DNA from: an uncultured candidate division Zixibacteria bacterium
GTDB taxonomy: Bacteria > Zixibacteria > MSB-5A5 > GN15 > PGXB01
Direction of reading: 5' to 3'
DNA length: 26,754 nucleotides
Assembly (NCBI GenBank): GCA_937925655.1
Contig: CALAMC010000016.1
Location: 1-26,754, forward strand
In this document: piece by piece, positions 1 through 6,383 of the stretch
Numbering within the stretch: the stretch's first letter is position 1
Layout of the letters: every line of letters starts with the position of its first letter
Program-made: the position numbers and the translations under genes
The notes under the pieces: model-generated
The model's database searches: none
Seen by the model: the letters and a program-made list of their open reading frames with translations, nothing else
Told to the model about the DNA's origin: nothing

Positions 1-102
1 AAAGATTTTACTTGACGTTTAGGGATTATTGATTAGCTTCACCGTTTCTCTTTACTGACGCTTTTTTTAAGCTAACACGACAATTAAGGGGTTTTGGAAA
101 CG

Positions 103-2181
103 ATGGAACAGACAACTATTCATAATATTAGAAATATCGGCATTGTCGCCCATATCGACGCCGGCAAAACGACTACCACCGAGCGTATCCTCTTTTTCAC
201 CGGCATGATTCACAAGCTCGGCGAAGTCCACAACGGCGAAGCCGTCATGGATTTCATGAAACAGGAACAGGAACGCGGCATCACCATCTCCTCGGCCGCC
301 ATAACCACGTCGTGGAACAAACATCAGATAAACGTCATCGACACCCCCGGCCATATCGACTTCACCCTCGAAGTGGAACGTTCGCTTCGCGTCCTCGACG
401 GCATCATCATGATTTTCTGCGCCGTGGGCGGTGTTGAACCCCAGAGCGAAACGGTCTGGCATCAGGCCGACCGCTACCATGTGCCGCGCCTGGCTTTCAT
501 CAATAAAATGGACCGCCCCGGAGCCGACATGTTTCATACCATCGGCATGATGAACGAAGCATTGGGCGCCAACGCCGTGGCTTTCCAGATGCCCATCGGC
601 GAAGAAGAAAAATTCGAGGGCATCATCGACCTGGTCACCATGAAAGCCACATACTACGACGGTCTCCAGCGCGTTTCCAGAGACATCCCAAAAGAACTCA
701 TGCCCCGCGCCCGCGAACTGCATGACATTCTCATTACTACTCTGGCCGATTACGATGACAGCCTTATGAGCAAATACCTTAACGAAGAGGAAATCACTAC
801 CGACGACATCATGCAGGCCGCCCGCACCGCCGTTCTTGGGATATGCATCACCCCCGTTTTCTGCGGCTCGGCCTTTAAAAACAAAGGGATTCAACTCCTG
901 CTCGATGCCGTCGTCAACTATCTGCCGTCGCCCGTTGACCGCGGTTCGGTGCAGGGAACCGACATCAATAATCCCGAAACGACTCTCACCCGCCGCCCAT
1001 CGCCCAAACCGCCCTTTTCGGCGCTGGCCTTCAAGATTATCAACGACCCCTTCGTCGGACAGCAGACCTTTATCCGCGTTTACTCCGGCGAACTCAAGGC
1101 CGGAAGTTATATTTTAAATTCGACTTCCGGCAAACGGGAGCGGGTCGGGCGCATCATGCGCATCCGCGCCGGGGAACGCCTGGAACTGCCCGAAATCAAA
1201 GCCGGTGACATCGCCGCCCTCATCGGCCTCAAAGCCACCACCACCGGCAACACGCTTTGCGACGAAGACGACCCCATTTTGCTGGAAAGCATCCAGTACC
1301 CCGAAACGGTTCTGGATTTACGTATCGAAGCCGAGGACAAAAAAGACCGCGACCGCCTCGGCATGGCCTTAAGCCGCATCGCTCTTGAAGACCCTTCGTT
1401 CACCGCGAGATTCGACGACGAAACCGAGGAGACGATTATCTCCGGCATGGGTGAATTGCATCTGGACATCATCGTCGACCGCCTTAAAACCGAACATAAA
1501 GTGGCCGTCAAAGTCGGTCAGCCTGCCGTCGCCTTCCGCGAGACGATAACCAATGAATGCAAGCATGTTTATCGATACAAAAAACAGACCGGCGGCAAAG
1601 GCCAGTTTGCCCATATCGAATTCCGCCTTGAACCCAACCCGGGCAAAGGTCTGGAATTTGACAACCATGTCAGCGGTGGACGCATTCCCAAAGAGTATAT
1701 TCCCGGAGTCGAGAAAGGCTTCCATGAAGCCGCCGCCAAAGGGCTTATCGCCGGATTCCCCATGATCGACATGAAATTCGTGCTTCTCGACGGCTCCTAT
1801 CACGAGGTTGATTCCAGCGAAATGACCTTCCGCATATGCACCGTCCACGCCATGAAGGACATTATTTACAAAACCGGACCCCAGCTTCTGGAACCGATCA
1901 TGAAAATCGAAATCAATACGCCCGATGAATATATGGGTGATATTATCGCCGATATCAACCGCCGTCGCGGAAAAATCGAAAAGCTCCGCCGTTTCCGCAA
2001 GGGCTCGCAAAAACTTAACGGAACCGTCCCGCTCAAGGAAATGTTCGGCTACGCCTCGACCATACGAACCCTTTCCAGCGGACGCGCCAGTTTTTCCATG
2101 GAATTTCTCGACTACCGGCCTCTGCCCAAAACCATCGAAGAAGCCGTTATCGCTGAAAAACTGCAGAAAAAAGTGGCGTAA
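103..2181 (+). CDS. fusA: Elongation factor G, spd/EF-G2-like paralogue
   Basis: This is a translational GTPase of 692 residues, the normal EF-G length, which would drive tRNA-mRNA translocation on the ribosome. The G domain shows G1 (AHIDAGKT, residues 17-24), the switch-I RGITI, G3 with the catalytic His (DTPGH, 80-84), G4 (NKMD, 134-137) and a GSAFKNKG G5 region near 260. Domains II to V follow, with the domain IV signature IPKEYIPGVEKG and a domain V ending in an EMFGYA segment. I chose the ATG at 103 because AAGGGG at 86-91 lies 11 nt before it; an in-frame TTG at 94 is only 2 nt from that Shine-Dalgarno. No rpsL, rpsG or tuf gene is adjacent, so this is not the str-operon copy. The motifs RKGSQKLNG and RRRGKIEKLRRF resemble the second EF-G type of spirochaetes, planctomycetes and deltaproteobacteria. 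That subtype call is from memory of the family. A TTGACG at 12-17 may be a -35 box, but no good -10 follows. Confidence 0.93.
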   Translation: MEQTTIHNIRNIGIVAHIDAGKTTTTERILFFTGMIHKLGEVHNGEAVMDFMKQEQERGITISSAAITTSWNKHQINVIDTPGHIDFTLEVERSLRVLDGIIMIFCAVGGVEPQSETVWHQADRYHVPRLAFINKMDRPGADMFHTIGMMNEALGANAVAFQMPIGEEEKFEGIIDLVTMKATYYDGLQRVSRDIPKELMPRARELHDILITTLADYDDSLMSKYLNEEEITTDDIMQAARTAVLGICITPVFCGSAFKNKGIQLLLDAVVNYLPSPVDRGSVQGTDINNPETTLTRRPSPKPPFSALAFKIINDPFVGQQTFIRVYSGELKAGSYILNSTSGKRERVGRIMRIRAGERLELPEIKAGDIAALIGLKATTTGNTLCDEDDPILLESIQYPETVLDLRIEAEDKKDRDRLGMALSRIALEDPSFTARFDDETEETIISGMGELHLDIIVDRLKTEHKVAVKVGQPAVAFRETITNECKHVYRYKKQTGGKGQFAHIEFRLEPNPGKGLEFDNHVSGGRIPKEYIPGVEKGFHEAAAKGLIAGFPMIDMKFVLLDGSYHEVDSSEMTFRICTVHAMKDIIYKTGPQLLEPIMKIEINTPDEYMGDIIADINRRRGKIEKLRRFRKGSQKLNGTVPLKEMFGYASTIRTLSSGRASFSMEFLDYRPLPKTIEEAVIAEKLQKKVA

Positions 2182-2202
2182 CACCTCGGGATTCATATTT
2201 TT

Positions 2203-2231
2203 TTGCCCACCCTCTTATATTGGACTATTAT
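2203..2231 (+). promoter_or_regulatory. Predicted sigma70-type promoter of the squalene/phytoene synthase gene
   Basis: TTGCCC (2203-2208) and TATTAT (2226-2231) are separated by exactly 17 nt, matching 4/6 and 5/6 of the consensus hexamers. Transcription would start near 2238, giving a leader of about 52 nt. The -10 box lies inside a perfect palindrome (2223-2235). Confidence 0.5.
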
Positions 2232-2235
2232 AGTC
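2223..2235. promoter_or_regulatory. 13-bp palindrome over the -10 box, possible operator
   Basis: GACTAT-T-ATAGTC is a perfect inverted repeat with 6-bp arms around a single central base. It covers the predicted -10 hexamer of the next gene, where a bound repressor would block RNA polymerase. No second copy was noticed in the window, so its role as an operator is inference. Confidence 0.35.
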
Positions 2236-2262
2236 TTTATTTATGCCATAACAATGCCCATA

Positions 2263-2285
2263 TTCTCCGTAATTTAACCGGAGAA
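2263..2285 (+). promoter_or_regulatory. Leader hairpin that sequesters the Shine-Dalgarno
   Basis: TTCTCCG (2263-2269) is fully complementary to CGGAGAA (2279-2285), with a 9-nt AT-rich loop. The right arm contains the CGGAG Shine-Dalgarno for the ATG at 2290. In the mRNA this hairpin would hide the ribosome binding site, so translation could be sensitive to temperature, a ligand or a binding protein. Confidence 0.5.
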
Positions 2286-2289
2286 ACGA

Positions 2290-3231
2290 ATGACTTATTT
2301 ATCCGACCCCAAAACCCGCCTTCTTGCCAGACTGGATATTACCAGCTCTCTGGCTAATCCCATATTGGATATCGCCGCCCGTTTCTGGGATGAAGACCGA
2401 TACGGCGCCTTTAAAACATGCTATAAATCCATGCGCTGGCTCGATGACCTGGTCGATAATCACAAGACCTCTCCGCACTGCAAAAACCATGAAATCATTG
2501 AAAGCATCGACCGCCAAATAAACGGCTGGATTGAAGCACTATCGAATAAAAAACCTATTGACGATGACCAGAGTCATTTGCTTGAGACTCTCGACCGCTT
2601 CAATATTCCGGATTGGCCCTGGGAGAAGCTGACCAAATCCATGCTATACGACCTGCATCACAACGGTTTTTCCAGCCTGCCGGGATTTTTAAGATATTGC
2701 GAAGGAGCGGCGATCGCGCCGGCGGCTGTCTTTATGCACCTTTGTGGTGTTACCAAATGCGGCGATAATTACATCGCCCCCGCTTTCGACATAATCACCG
2801 CCGCCCGCCCGCTGGCCCTGTTCGCCTACTTCATTCATATCATCCGTGATTTCCAGAAAGACATCAAACAAGGCTTGTGCTATTTTCCCGATTCCATGCT
2901 GAAACGATTCGCCCTGAAACCGGCTGACCTCGAGCATATCGCGTCTGGTGACCCCGTCACCGGAACCTTTCGCGGCCTGGTCGGCACATATAAATCCATC
3001 GCCGGCAATTTCCATGGACAGGTCAAACGGATGTCCCGAAAAATATATCCCCACTTAAGCCCCGAATATCAGTTCAGCCTTGAAGTGATTTTCCAGCTTT
3101 ATTGCCAGATATTCGAAAAAATCGACCACCGTCGCGGCAGCCTGCTGACGCCCGACCTCATTCCGACTCCCGATGAAATAACCCGCCGCATAAGACGCAC
3201 AGCGCTGGAATTTGCCCCGATAATGCCCTGA
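2290..3231 (+). CDS. Squalene/phytoene synthase family protein
   Basis: This 313-residue protein belongs to the trans-isoprenyl diphosphate synthases that join two prenyl diphosphates head to head, as in squalene, dehydrosqualene, hopanoid-precursor or phytoene synthesis. Both Mg-diphosphate binding aspartate motifs are present: DDLVD at 52-56 and DFQKD at 187-191 within an HIIRDFQKD context. The middle segment FLRYCEGAAIAPAAVFMHLCG matches the family's helix around the active-site cavity. The start ATG follows CGGAG by 6 nt. No HpnC, HpnE, squalene cyclase or carotenoid desaturase gene is nearby, so the substrate and product cannot be told. The gene has its own predicted promoter and an unusual leader (palindrome and Shine-Dalgarno hairpin), pointing to separate regulation. 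It ends 11 bp from the convergent ferritin-like gene without a clear terminator between. Confidence 0.85.
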   Translation: MTYLSDPKTRLLARLDITSSLANPILDIAARFWDEDRYGAFKTCYKSMRWLDDLVDNHKTSPHCKNHEIIESIDRQINGWIEALSNKKPIDDDQSHLLETLDRFNIPDWPWEKLTKSMLYDLHHNGFSSLPGFLRYCEGAAIAPAAVFMHLCGVTKCGDNYIAPAFDIITAARPLALFAYFIHIIRDFQKDIKQGLCYFPDSMLKRFALKPADLEHIASGDPVTGTFRGLVGTYKSIAGNFHGQVKRMSRKIYPHLSPEYQFSLEVIFQLYCQIFEKIDHRRGSLLTPDLIPTPDEITRRIRRTALEFAPIMP

Positions 3232-3242
3232 TTGCCCCGGCC

Positions 3243-3764
3243 CTATTCATCCATGCCGAAACCCTCGAGGCTTCGGAAATTCTTGTACTGGGCCGAATCG
3301 ATAAATGTCTGGGGATGTTTTAAATACGTGATAATCCCGTCGATCATCTGCATGTGCATATTTTCCTCTTCGGCAATCCGCTGGAAAACTCTTTTGCGGG
3401 CATCATTCTCTTCCATTCCGGCCTTTTCACGGTAAAACTGCTCGGACTTGACTTCCGTCTGAAGCGCCGTTTTCCATACGGAAATAACGTCATCCCCGTA
3501 TGGCTTGCGATTGGCCGCCGCCGACAATTGCTCGAAAATATTCTGCACATTATTAAGAGTCTTCGTCCCCGCCAGGAATTTCACCCCGGATACATCCGCG
3601 GGGTCCTCCTTCATGCGCCGGAAAATTTCATAATGCCGCGCCTCTTCCTCCGCCAGCTGCAACAATACATCCCTTAATTCCGGCACCCCGATCAAGGCGG
3701 CGTGTTTTTCGTAATACGCTTTCCCATCGGTTTCCATTTTCATGGCAAATTCAAAAACATCCAT
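3243..3764 (-). CDS. Ferritin-like / rubrerythrin diiron protein without rubredoxin domain
   Basis: This 173-residue protein is a ferritin-like four-helix protein of the rubrerythrin type, probably a cytoplasmic diiron peroxidase or iron-handling protein. The ligand pattern of the family is visible: E11, E41xxH44, E104 or E108, and E134xxH137, spread over four predicted helices. The C-terminal CxxC rubredoxin domain of classical rubrerythrin is absent; the protein simply ends after the fourth helix and a short tail. GGAGAG lies just upstream of the ATG at 3764. A predicted promoter with a perfect TTGACA box stands immediately before the gene. Its oxidant or electron donor cannot be inferred. 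It is a single-gene unit, convergent with the squalene/phytoene synthase gene. Confidence 0.85.
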   Translation of the reverse strand: MDVFEFAMKMETDGKAYYEKHAALIGVPELRDVLLQLAEEEARHYEIFRRMKEDPADVSGVKFLAGTKTLNNVQNIFEQLSAAANRKPYGDDVISVWKTALQTEVKSEQFYREKAGMEENDARKRVFQRIAEEENMHMQMIDGIITYLKHPQTFIDSAQYKNFRSLEGFGMDE

Positions 3765-3785
3765 ATTCTCTCCATATTTTTTATT

Positions 3786-3814
3786 GATATAATAAAACCG
3801 TCAGGAATTGTCAA
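3786..3814 (-). promoter_or_regulatory. Predicted sigma70 promoter of the ferritin-like gene
   Basis: Read on the minus strand, TTGACA (3814-3809) and TATATC (3791-3786) are separated by 17 nt. The -35 box is a perfect consensus match. Transcription would start near 3779, about 15 nt before the coding start. The -35 sits inside the loop of the terminator-like hairpin of the upstream gene. Confidence 0.55.
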
Positions 3815-3828
3815 AAGCAATATGACGG
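3791..3828 (-). terminator. Putative intrinsic terminator after the deacetylase-like gene
   Basis: On the minus strand CCGTCA (3828-3823) pairs with TGACGG (3803-3798), and the interval contains an inner ATTG/CAAT pairing; the run TTTTATT follows directly. It begins about 24 nt after the stop of the deacetylase-like gene. The large loop makes it weaker than a textbook terminator. Confidence 0.4.
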
Positions 3829-3851
3829 GGAATTACCGCCAAAACAACACA

Positions 3852-4742
3852 CTACTTTTTATCGATGACCTTCGGCTCACGGATACGATCAAGAAAAGAT
3901 ACGACTTTATGCCCGAAATAATTATCTGCCCATTGATAGATGTCATCCTTAAGGGCAGTATTCAAAGTTATGAATTTATAACCCTTTTCTTCAAGAGTTT
4001 TCAAAACGTCTTCCAGAAAAAGACCATTCAGACGACTGGCGCGCAACTGCAGGATATGCCGCACCGGTCGGCCCACAACTTCCATCGCCAAATCCTCGGC
4101 GGCCGCCACCCGCGACAGAATATGCTCGACATATTCCCCGCGCAACTGCTCCACCCCGGCGCTGTCTCGCCGCTTGAGAAGATTTTCCAGCGATAAATTA
4201 TAAACGAAATCCTCGACCAGAATGGTCGCCGGAACCGCCGTCATTTCGTTTTCATAAAGGTACGTTTCGATCTGCATCTTGACATCGTACTCATCACCAT
4301 AGTGCAACAGCGGATACCGGAAATACCTGTCACCGATGCGATAAACTTCCAGTATATCCTCTATCGCGTCGCGGCCCTTGGCGATATCCCCGATAAACAC
4401 CTCCGGCGGCGCATCATAGATATTTTGACCCGAAAACGTCTGGAACCCGAGCACATGCCCCCGATCGAGCCACTTAATCAACAAGTCCCAGTCCCCGGCG
4501 ACATGTTCGCCGACCACGAATCCGACCGCCTTGGCACCGTGGCGGTCCAACGCCGCCAGAATAGAATCGGTGATATCGATTCGCTCTTCACGCGTATAAT
4601 AATTCTCGGCAGGGAGATTGTCGAACGTTATACAGACGCGATTATTGACCGTCGGTTTATCCTGGGCCAGGCCATTCATGGGAATAATCCCGATGACCAG
4701 AACAGCCAATACCTGCCAAAGTAAGCAAATTCGCATATTCAT
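3852..4742 (-). CDS. Exported polysaccharide-deacetylase (NodB-fold) homologue with a degenerate metal site
   Basis: The 296-residue protein has a Sec signal peptide (hydrophobic core about residues 5-24, likely cleaved near GLA-QD) followed by a NodB-like fold, so it should act in the periplasm or at the envelope. Family landmarks are recognisable: VCITFDNLP at 36-44, GHVLGFQTFSG at 95-105 and YFRYPLLHYGD further on. In active carbohydrate esterase family 4 enzymes the first is TFDD and the second is a HTxSH motif, whose Asp and two His bind the metal. Here these are N42, Q101 and G105, so the metal triad is lost. I infer a catalytically dead or repurposed protein, possibly a sugar-binding one. 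It has no clear Shine-Dalgarno; the predicted -10 box ends about 7 nt before the ATG, which suggests a leaderless mRNA. A start two codons later (4736) is also possible. Domain assignment is fairly secure, function unknown. Confidence 0.75.
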   Translation of the reverse strand: MNMRICLLWQVLAVLVIGIIPMNGLAQDKPTVNNRVCITFDNLPAENYYTREERIDITDSILAALDRHGAKAVGFVVGEHVAGDWDLLIKWLDRGHVLGFQTFSGQNIYDAPPEVFIGDIAKGRDAIEDILEVYRIGDRYFRYPLLHYGDEYDVKMQIETYLYENEMTAVPATILVEDFVYNLSLENLLKRRDSAGVEQLRGEYVEHILSRVAAAEDLAMEVVGRPVRHILQLRASRLNGLFLEDVLKTLEEKGYKFITLNTALKDDIYQWADNYFGHKVVSFLDRIREPKVIDKK

Positions 4743-4748
4743 AAAGGT

Positions 4749-4777
4749 TTTATATCAGGTCGTATTTTTTTTAGCAA
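4749..4777 (-). promoter_or_regulatory. Predicted promoter of the deacetylase-like gene
   Basis: On the minus strand TTGCTA (4777-4772) and TATAAA (4754-4749) are separated by 17 nt. The expected start of transcription, 6-7 nt beyond the -10, falls on or next to the A of the ATG at 4742. Confidence 0.5.
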
Positions 4778-4863
4778 CAAAAATTTTCGCCGGGGTTACC
4801 CTCTATAGCCTATGTCCCATACTCTGTTCACGGCGCCATCCATTTTGACTGAGGTTGTTAACT

Positions 4864-4893
4864 GTGACAATTTTTGTCCGATATAGATATAGA
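4864..4893 (+). promoter_or_regulatory. Predicted promoter of the receiver-HDOD gene
   Basis: GTGACA (4864-4869) and TATAGA (4888-4893) are separated by 18 nt. Transcription would begin near 4900, right at the start of the folded leader. A 13-bp inverted repeat, GACAA-TTT-TTGTC (4866-4878), overlaps the -35 box and could be an operator. Confidence 0.4.
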
Positions 4894-4903
4894 CGATTAT
4901 GGC

Positions 4904-4998
4904 GTCGGGAAACCACGGCACACCCGAAACCCCTGAAGGTGCCGACCCGGAATCATTATGCGTCGCAAAGTCAGCCGACGACCGGAATTGTCCCCGAC
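4904..4998 (+). ncRNA. Candidate structured leader RNA (three-way junction)
   Basis: Four mutually compatible helices can be drawn by eye. P1 is GTCGGG 4904-4909 with CCCGAC 4993-4998. P2 is CGGCAC 4916-4921 with GTGCCG 4939-4944. P3 is CCGG 4947-4950 with CCGG 4982-4985. P3b is CGTCG 4961-4965 with CGACG 4976-4980. Together they form a three-way junction closed by P1. A competing 6-bp helix, CGTCGG 4903-4908 with CCGACG 4975-4980, would destroy P1 and P3b at once, as expected of a switching RNA. The element lies between a predicted promoter and the GGAGG (5024-5028) of the regulator gene. It contains a GCAAAG segment, but I could not match it to the class I c-di-GMP riboswitch or another known class. 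Most of the 297-nt gap between the divergent genes (4743-5039) is explained by this element and two promoters. Confidence 0.4.
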
Positions 4999-5039
4999 TA
5001 TTTCGTTATAACTAATAAATTTTGGAGGTTCCAGTTACT

Positions 5040-6236
5040 ATGCGTAGGATTTTGTTTATTGATCCCCGCCCCGATGATGCTCCGAAATCGGAAGAATTAC
5101 TCGCCAATTTTAAAGACAACTGGGAAATCAAAACTGCCGATTCCGGCCGGGAAGCACTGCGATTTTTCGACGAGGAAGATTTCGATGTGGTTGTCAGCGA
5201 AATGGTTCTCGTCGACATGATCGGACCGGAACTGTTACGAAAAATCCAGAAAATAAATCCAGGGGCTATACGGATTATACTGACTGCCAACAACGACAGG
5301 GAGCTGGTATTCAAGGCCATCAATGTCGGTCACCGCTTTATCGCCAAACCCTGCTCGGCCGCCCTCCTGTGCAAGGCTATCGAAAACTCGCTGGGGTTAC
5401 GCGATCTGCTTAACAGCGACGAACTCCATATCCGCATCGCGTCCATCGACACCTTGCCCAGCCCACCGGAGATTTATGATAAACTAGTCGATGAATTACG
5501 TAGCGAAAACACTAGCGCTCGCCGTATTGCTGATCTGATCAAAAAAGACGTGGCCATCACCGCCAAAATTTTACAGATGACCAATTCGGCCTATTTTGGC
5601 CTGCCAACCCATATCGAAAGCATTCTCCACGCCGTTAATTTCCTTGGCCTTAACACAATCAGAAGCCTGGTTTTGGCGGCGGGCGTATTCAGCCGGTTCC
5701 ATGACCCCGGCTTGCCCGGGTATTCAATTGATTCCATATATTCGCGATCGCTTCTGGTTGGAACTTGCTCGTGGAATATCGCCAATGCTTTCGGGCTTCA
5801 CTCCCGGCTGACCGACGATGCTCTTATGGCCGGAATGCTACATGACGTCGGCAAACTGGTCATGCTATCGCATTTTCAGGAGGAACTCAAGGAATCAATT
5901 CATATTTCCAGAACAAAAATGATCCCAATGCATCAGGCGCAGCGCGAAGTTCTAAGTGTATCCGATGCCGAAATTGGCGCCCACTTGCTTTCAATTTGGG
6001 GTCTTCCCGATTCCATCCTCGAAGCCGTCGCCCTACATTACACGCCCAGCCGCGCGCCTAGTCCGATATTGAACGTTCTGACTGCCGTGCATCTGGCCTT
6101 CGCCATCGGTCACGACCAGCATAATAAAATCCGTGATGATGAAAAATCCGCGGTGGATAAAACGTACATTTCCAGGCTCGGCCTGACCGAGCAATTACCC
6201 AGCCTTCGCAGCTTTTGCAACGCCGCCATAGTTTAA
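5040..6236 (+). CDS. Receiver-HDOD signalling protein with a phosphomimetic receiver
   Basis: The 398-residue cytoplasmic protein has an N-terminal receiver domain (about 1-120) and a HDOD domain (about 130-345). The receiver keeps D8, T82 and K103 (in IAKP), but the phosphoacceptor position reads VVVSEM with E54 in place of Asp. Glu there often mimics the phosphorylated state, so the domain may be constitutively on or respond to something other than a kinase. The HDOD part has the TNSAYFGLP signature (181-189) and keeps an HD pair in MLHDVGK (268-269), although HDOD domains generally lack phosphodiesterase activity. HDOD proteins commonly act in c-di-GMP, stress and motility signalling. I chose the ATG at 5040, 11 nt after GGAGG; an in-frame TTG at 5022 overlaps that site. 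No histidine kinase gene is adjacent. The gene is transcribed behind a potentially folded leader and is convergent with the tRNA-Leu end. Confidence 0.88.
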   Translation: MRRILFIDPRPDDAPKSEELLANFKDNWEIKTADSGREALRFFDEEDFDVVVSEMVLVDMIGPELLRKIQKINPGAIRIILTANNDRELVFKAINVGHRFIAKPCSAALLCKAIENSLGLRDLLNSDELHIRIASIDTLPSPPEIYDKLVDELRSENTSARRIADLIKKDVAITAKILQMTNSAYFGLPTHIESILHAVNFLGLNTIRSLVLAAGVFSRFHDPGLPGYSIDSIYSRSLLVGTCSWNIANAFGLHSRLTDDALMAGMLHDVGKLVMLSHFQEELKESIHISRTKMIPMHQAQREVLSVSDAEIGAHLLSIWGLPDSILEAVALHYTPSRAPSPILNVLTAVHLAFAIGHDQHNKIRDDEKSAVDKTYISRLGLTEQLPSLRSFCNAAIV

Positions 6237-6249
6237 TCAAAGTGCATGC

Positions 6250-6278
6250 AAAAACCCCGCGACCTTATCGTCGCGGGG
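6250..6278 (-). terminator. Strong intrinsic terminator of the gap-pgk-tpiA-secG-tRNA unit
   Basis: On the minus strand CCCCGCGAC (6278-6270 side) and its complement GTCGCGGGG form a perfect 9-bp GC-rich stem with a 6-nt loop, followed directly by five T (6254-6250). It starts 12 nt after the 3' end of the tRNA. Read on + it has no T run, so it is directional. Confidence 0.9.
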
Positions 6279-6290
6279 CTGCTATTTCTA

Positions 6291-6372
6291 TGCGGAAGGG
6301 GGGATTTGAACCCCCACGCCGTCAAGCACTACCCCCTCAAGATAGCGTGTCTACCAGTTCCACCACTTCCGC
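6291..6372 (-). tRNA. tRNA-Leu (anticodon GAG)
   Basis: The 82-nt minus-strand gene folds as a class II tRNA. The 7-bp acceptor stem is GCGGAAG/CTTCCGC with discriminator A, the anticodon stem CTATC/GGTAG encloses the loop TTGAGGG (anticodon GAG, reading CUC and CUU), the variable arm has 13 nt, and the T stem GGGGG/CCCCC carries TTCAAAT. The 3' CCA is not encoded (the next bases are TAG), so it must be added by CCA nucleotidyltransferase. It starts 11 nt after the secG stop and is surely co-transcribed with it, as secG and leuU (also tRNA-Leu GAG) are neighbours in E. coli. Confidence 0.97.
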
Positions 6373-6383
6373 AATTCAAGTTC

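Noticed and set aside
67..2196. Two 275-codon open frames antisense to the EF-G gene (67-894 and 1369-2196) and shorter ones between them
   Set aside because: They are shadows of a strongly biased coding frame: no ribosome sites, low-complexity Phe/His/Gly-rich products and no family resemblance, while the + strand EF-G is unquestionable.
3243..3764. Full rubrerythrin
   Set aside because: No rubredoxin CxxC pairs are present; only the ferritin-like domain can be supported.
4901..5000. Class I c-di-GMP (GEMM) riboswitch
   Set aside because: A GCAAAG segment, an AAACC segment and a three-way junction are reminiscent, but the conserved context around the first hairpin and the GNRA-type loop in the expected place are missing, so I leave it unclassified.
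5800..5880. Active HD-type phosphodiesterase in the HDOD domain
   Set aside because: An HD pair is kept in MLHDVGK, but the rest of the metal-ligand set of HD-GYP enzymes is not visible, and HDOD domains are usually non-catalytic.
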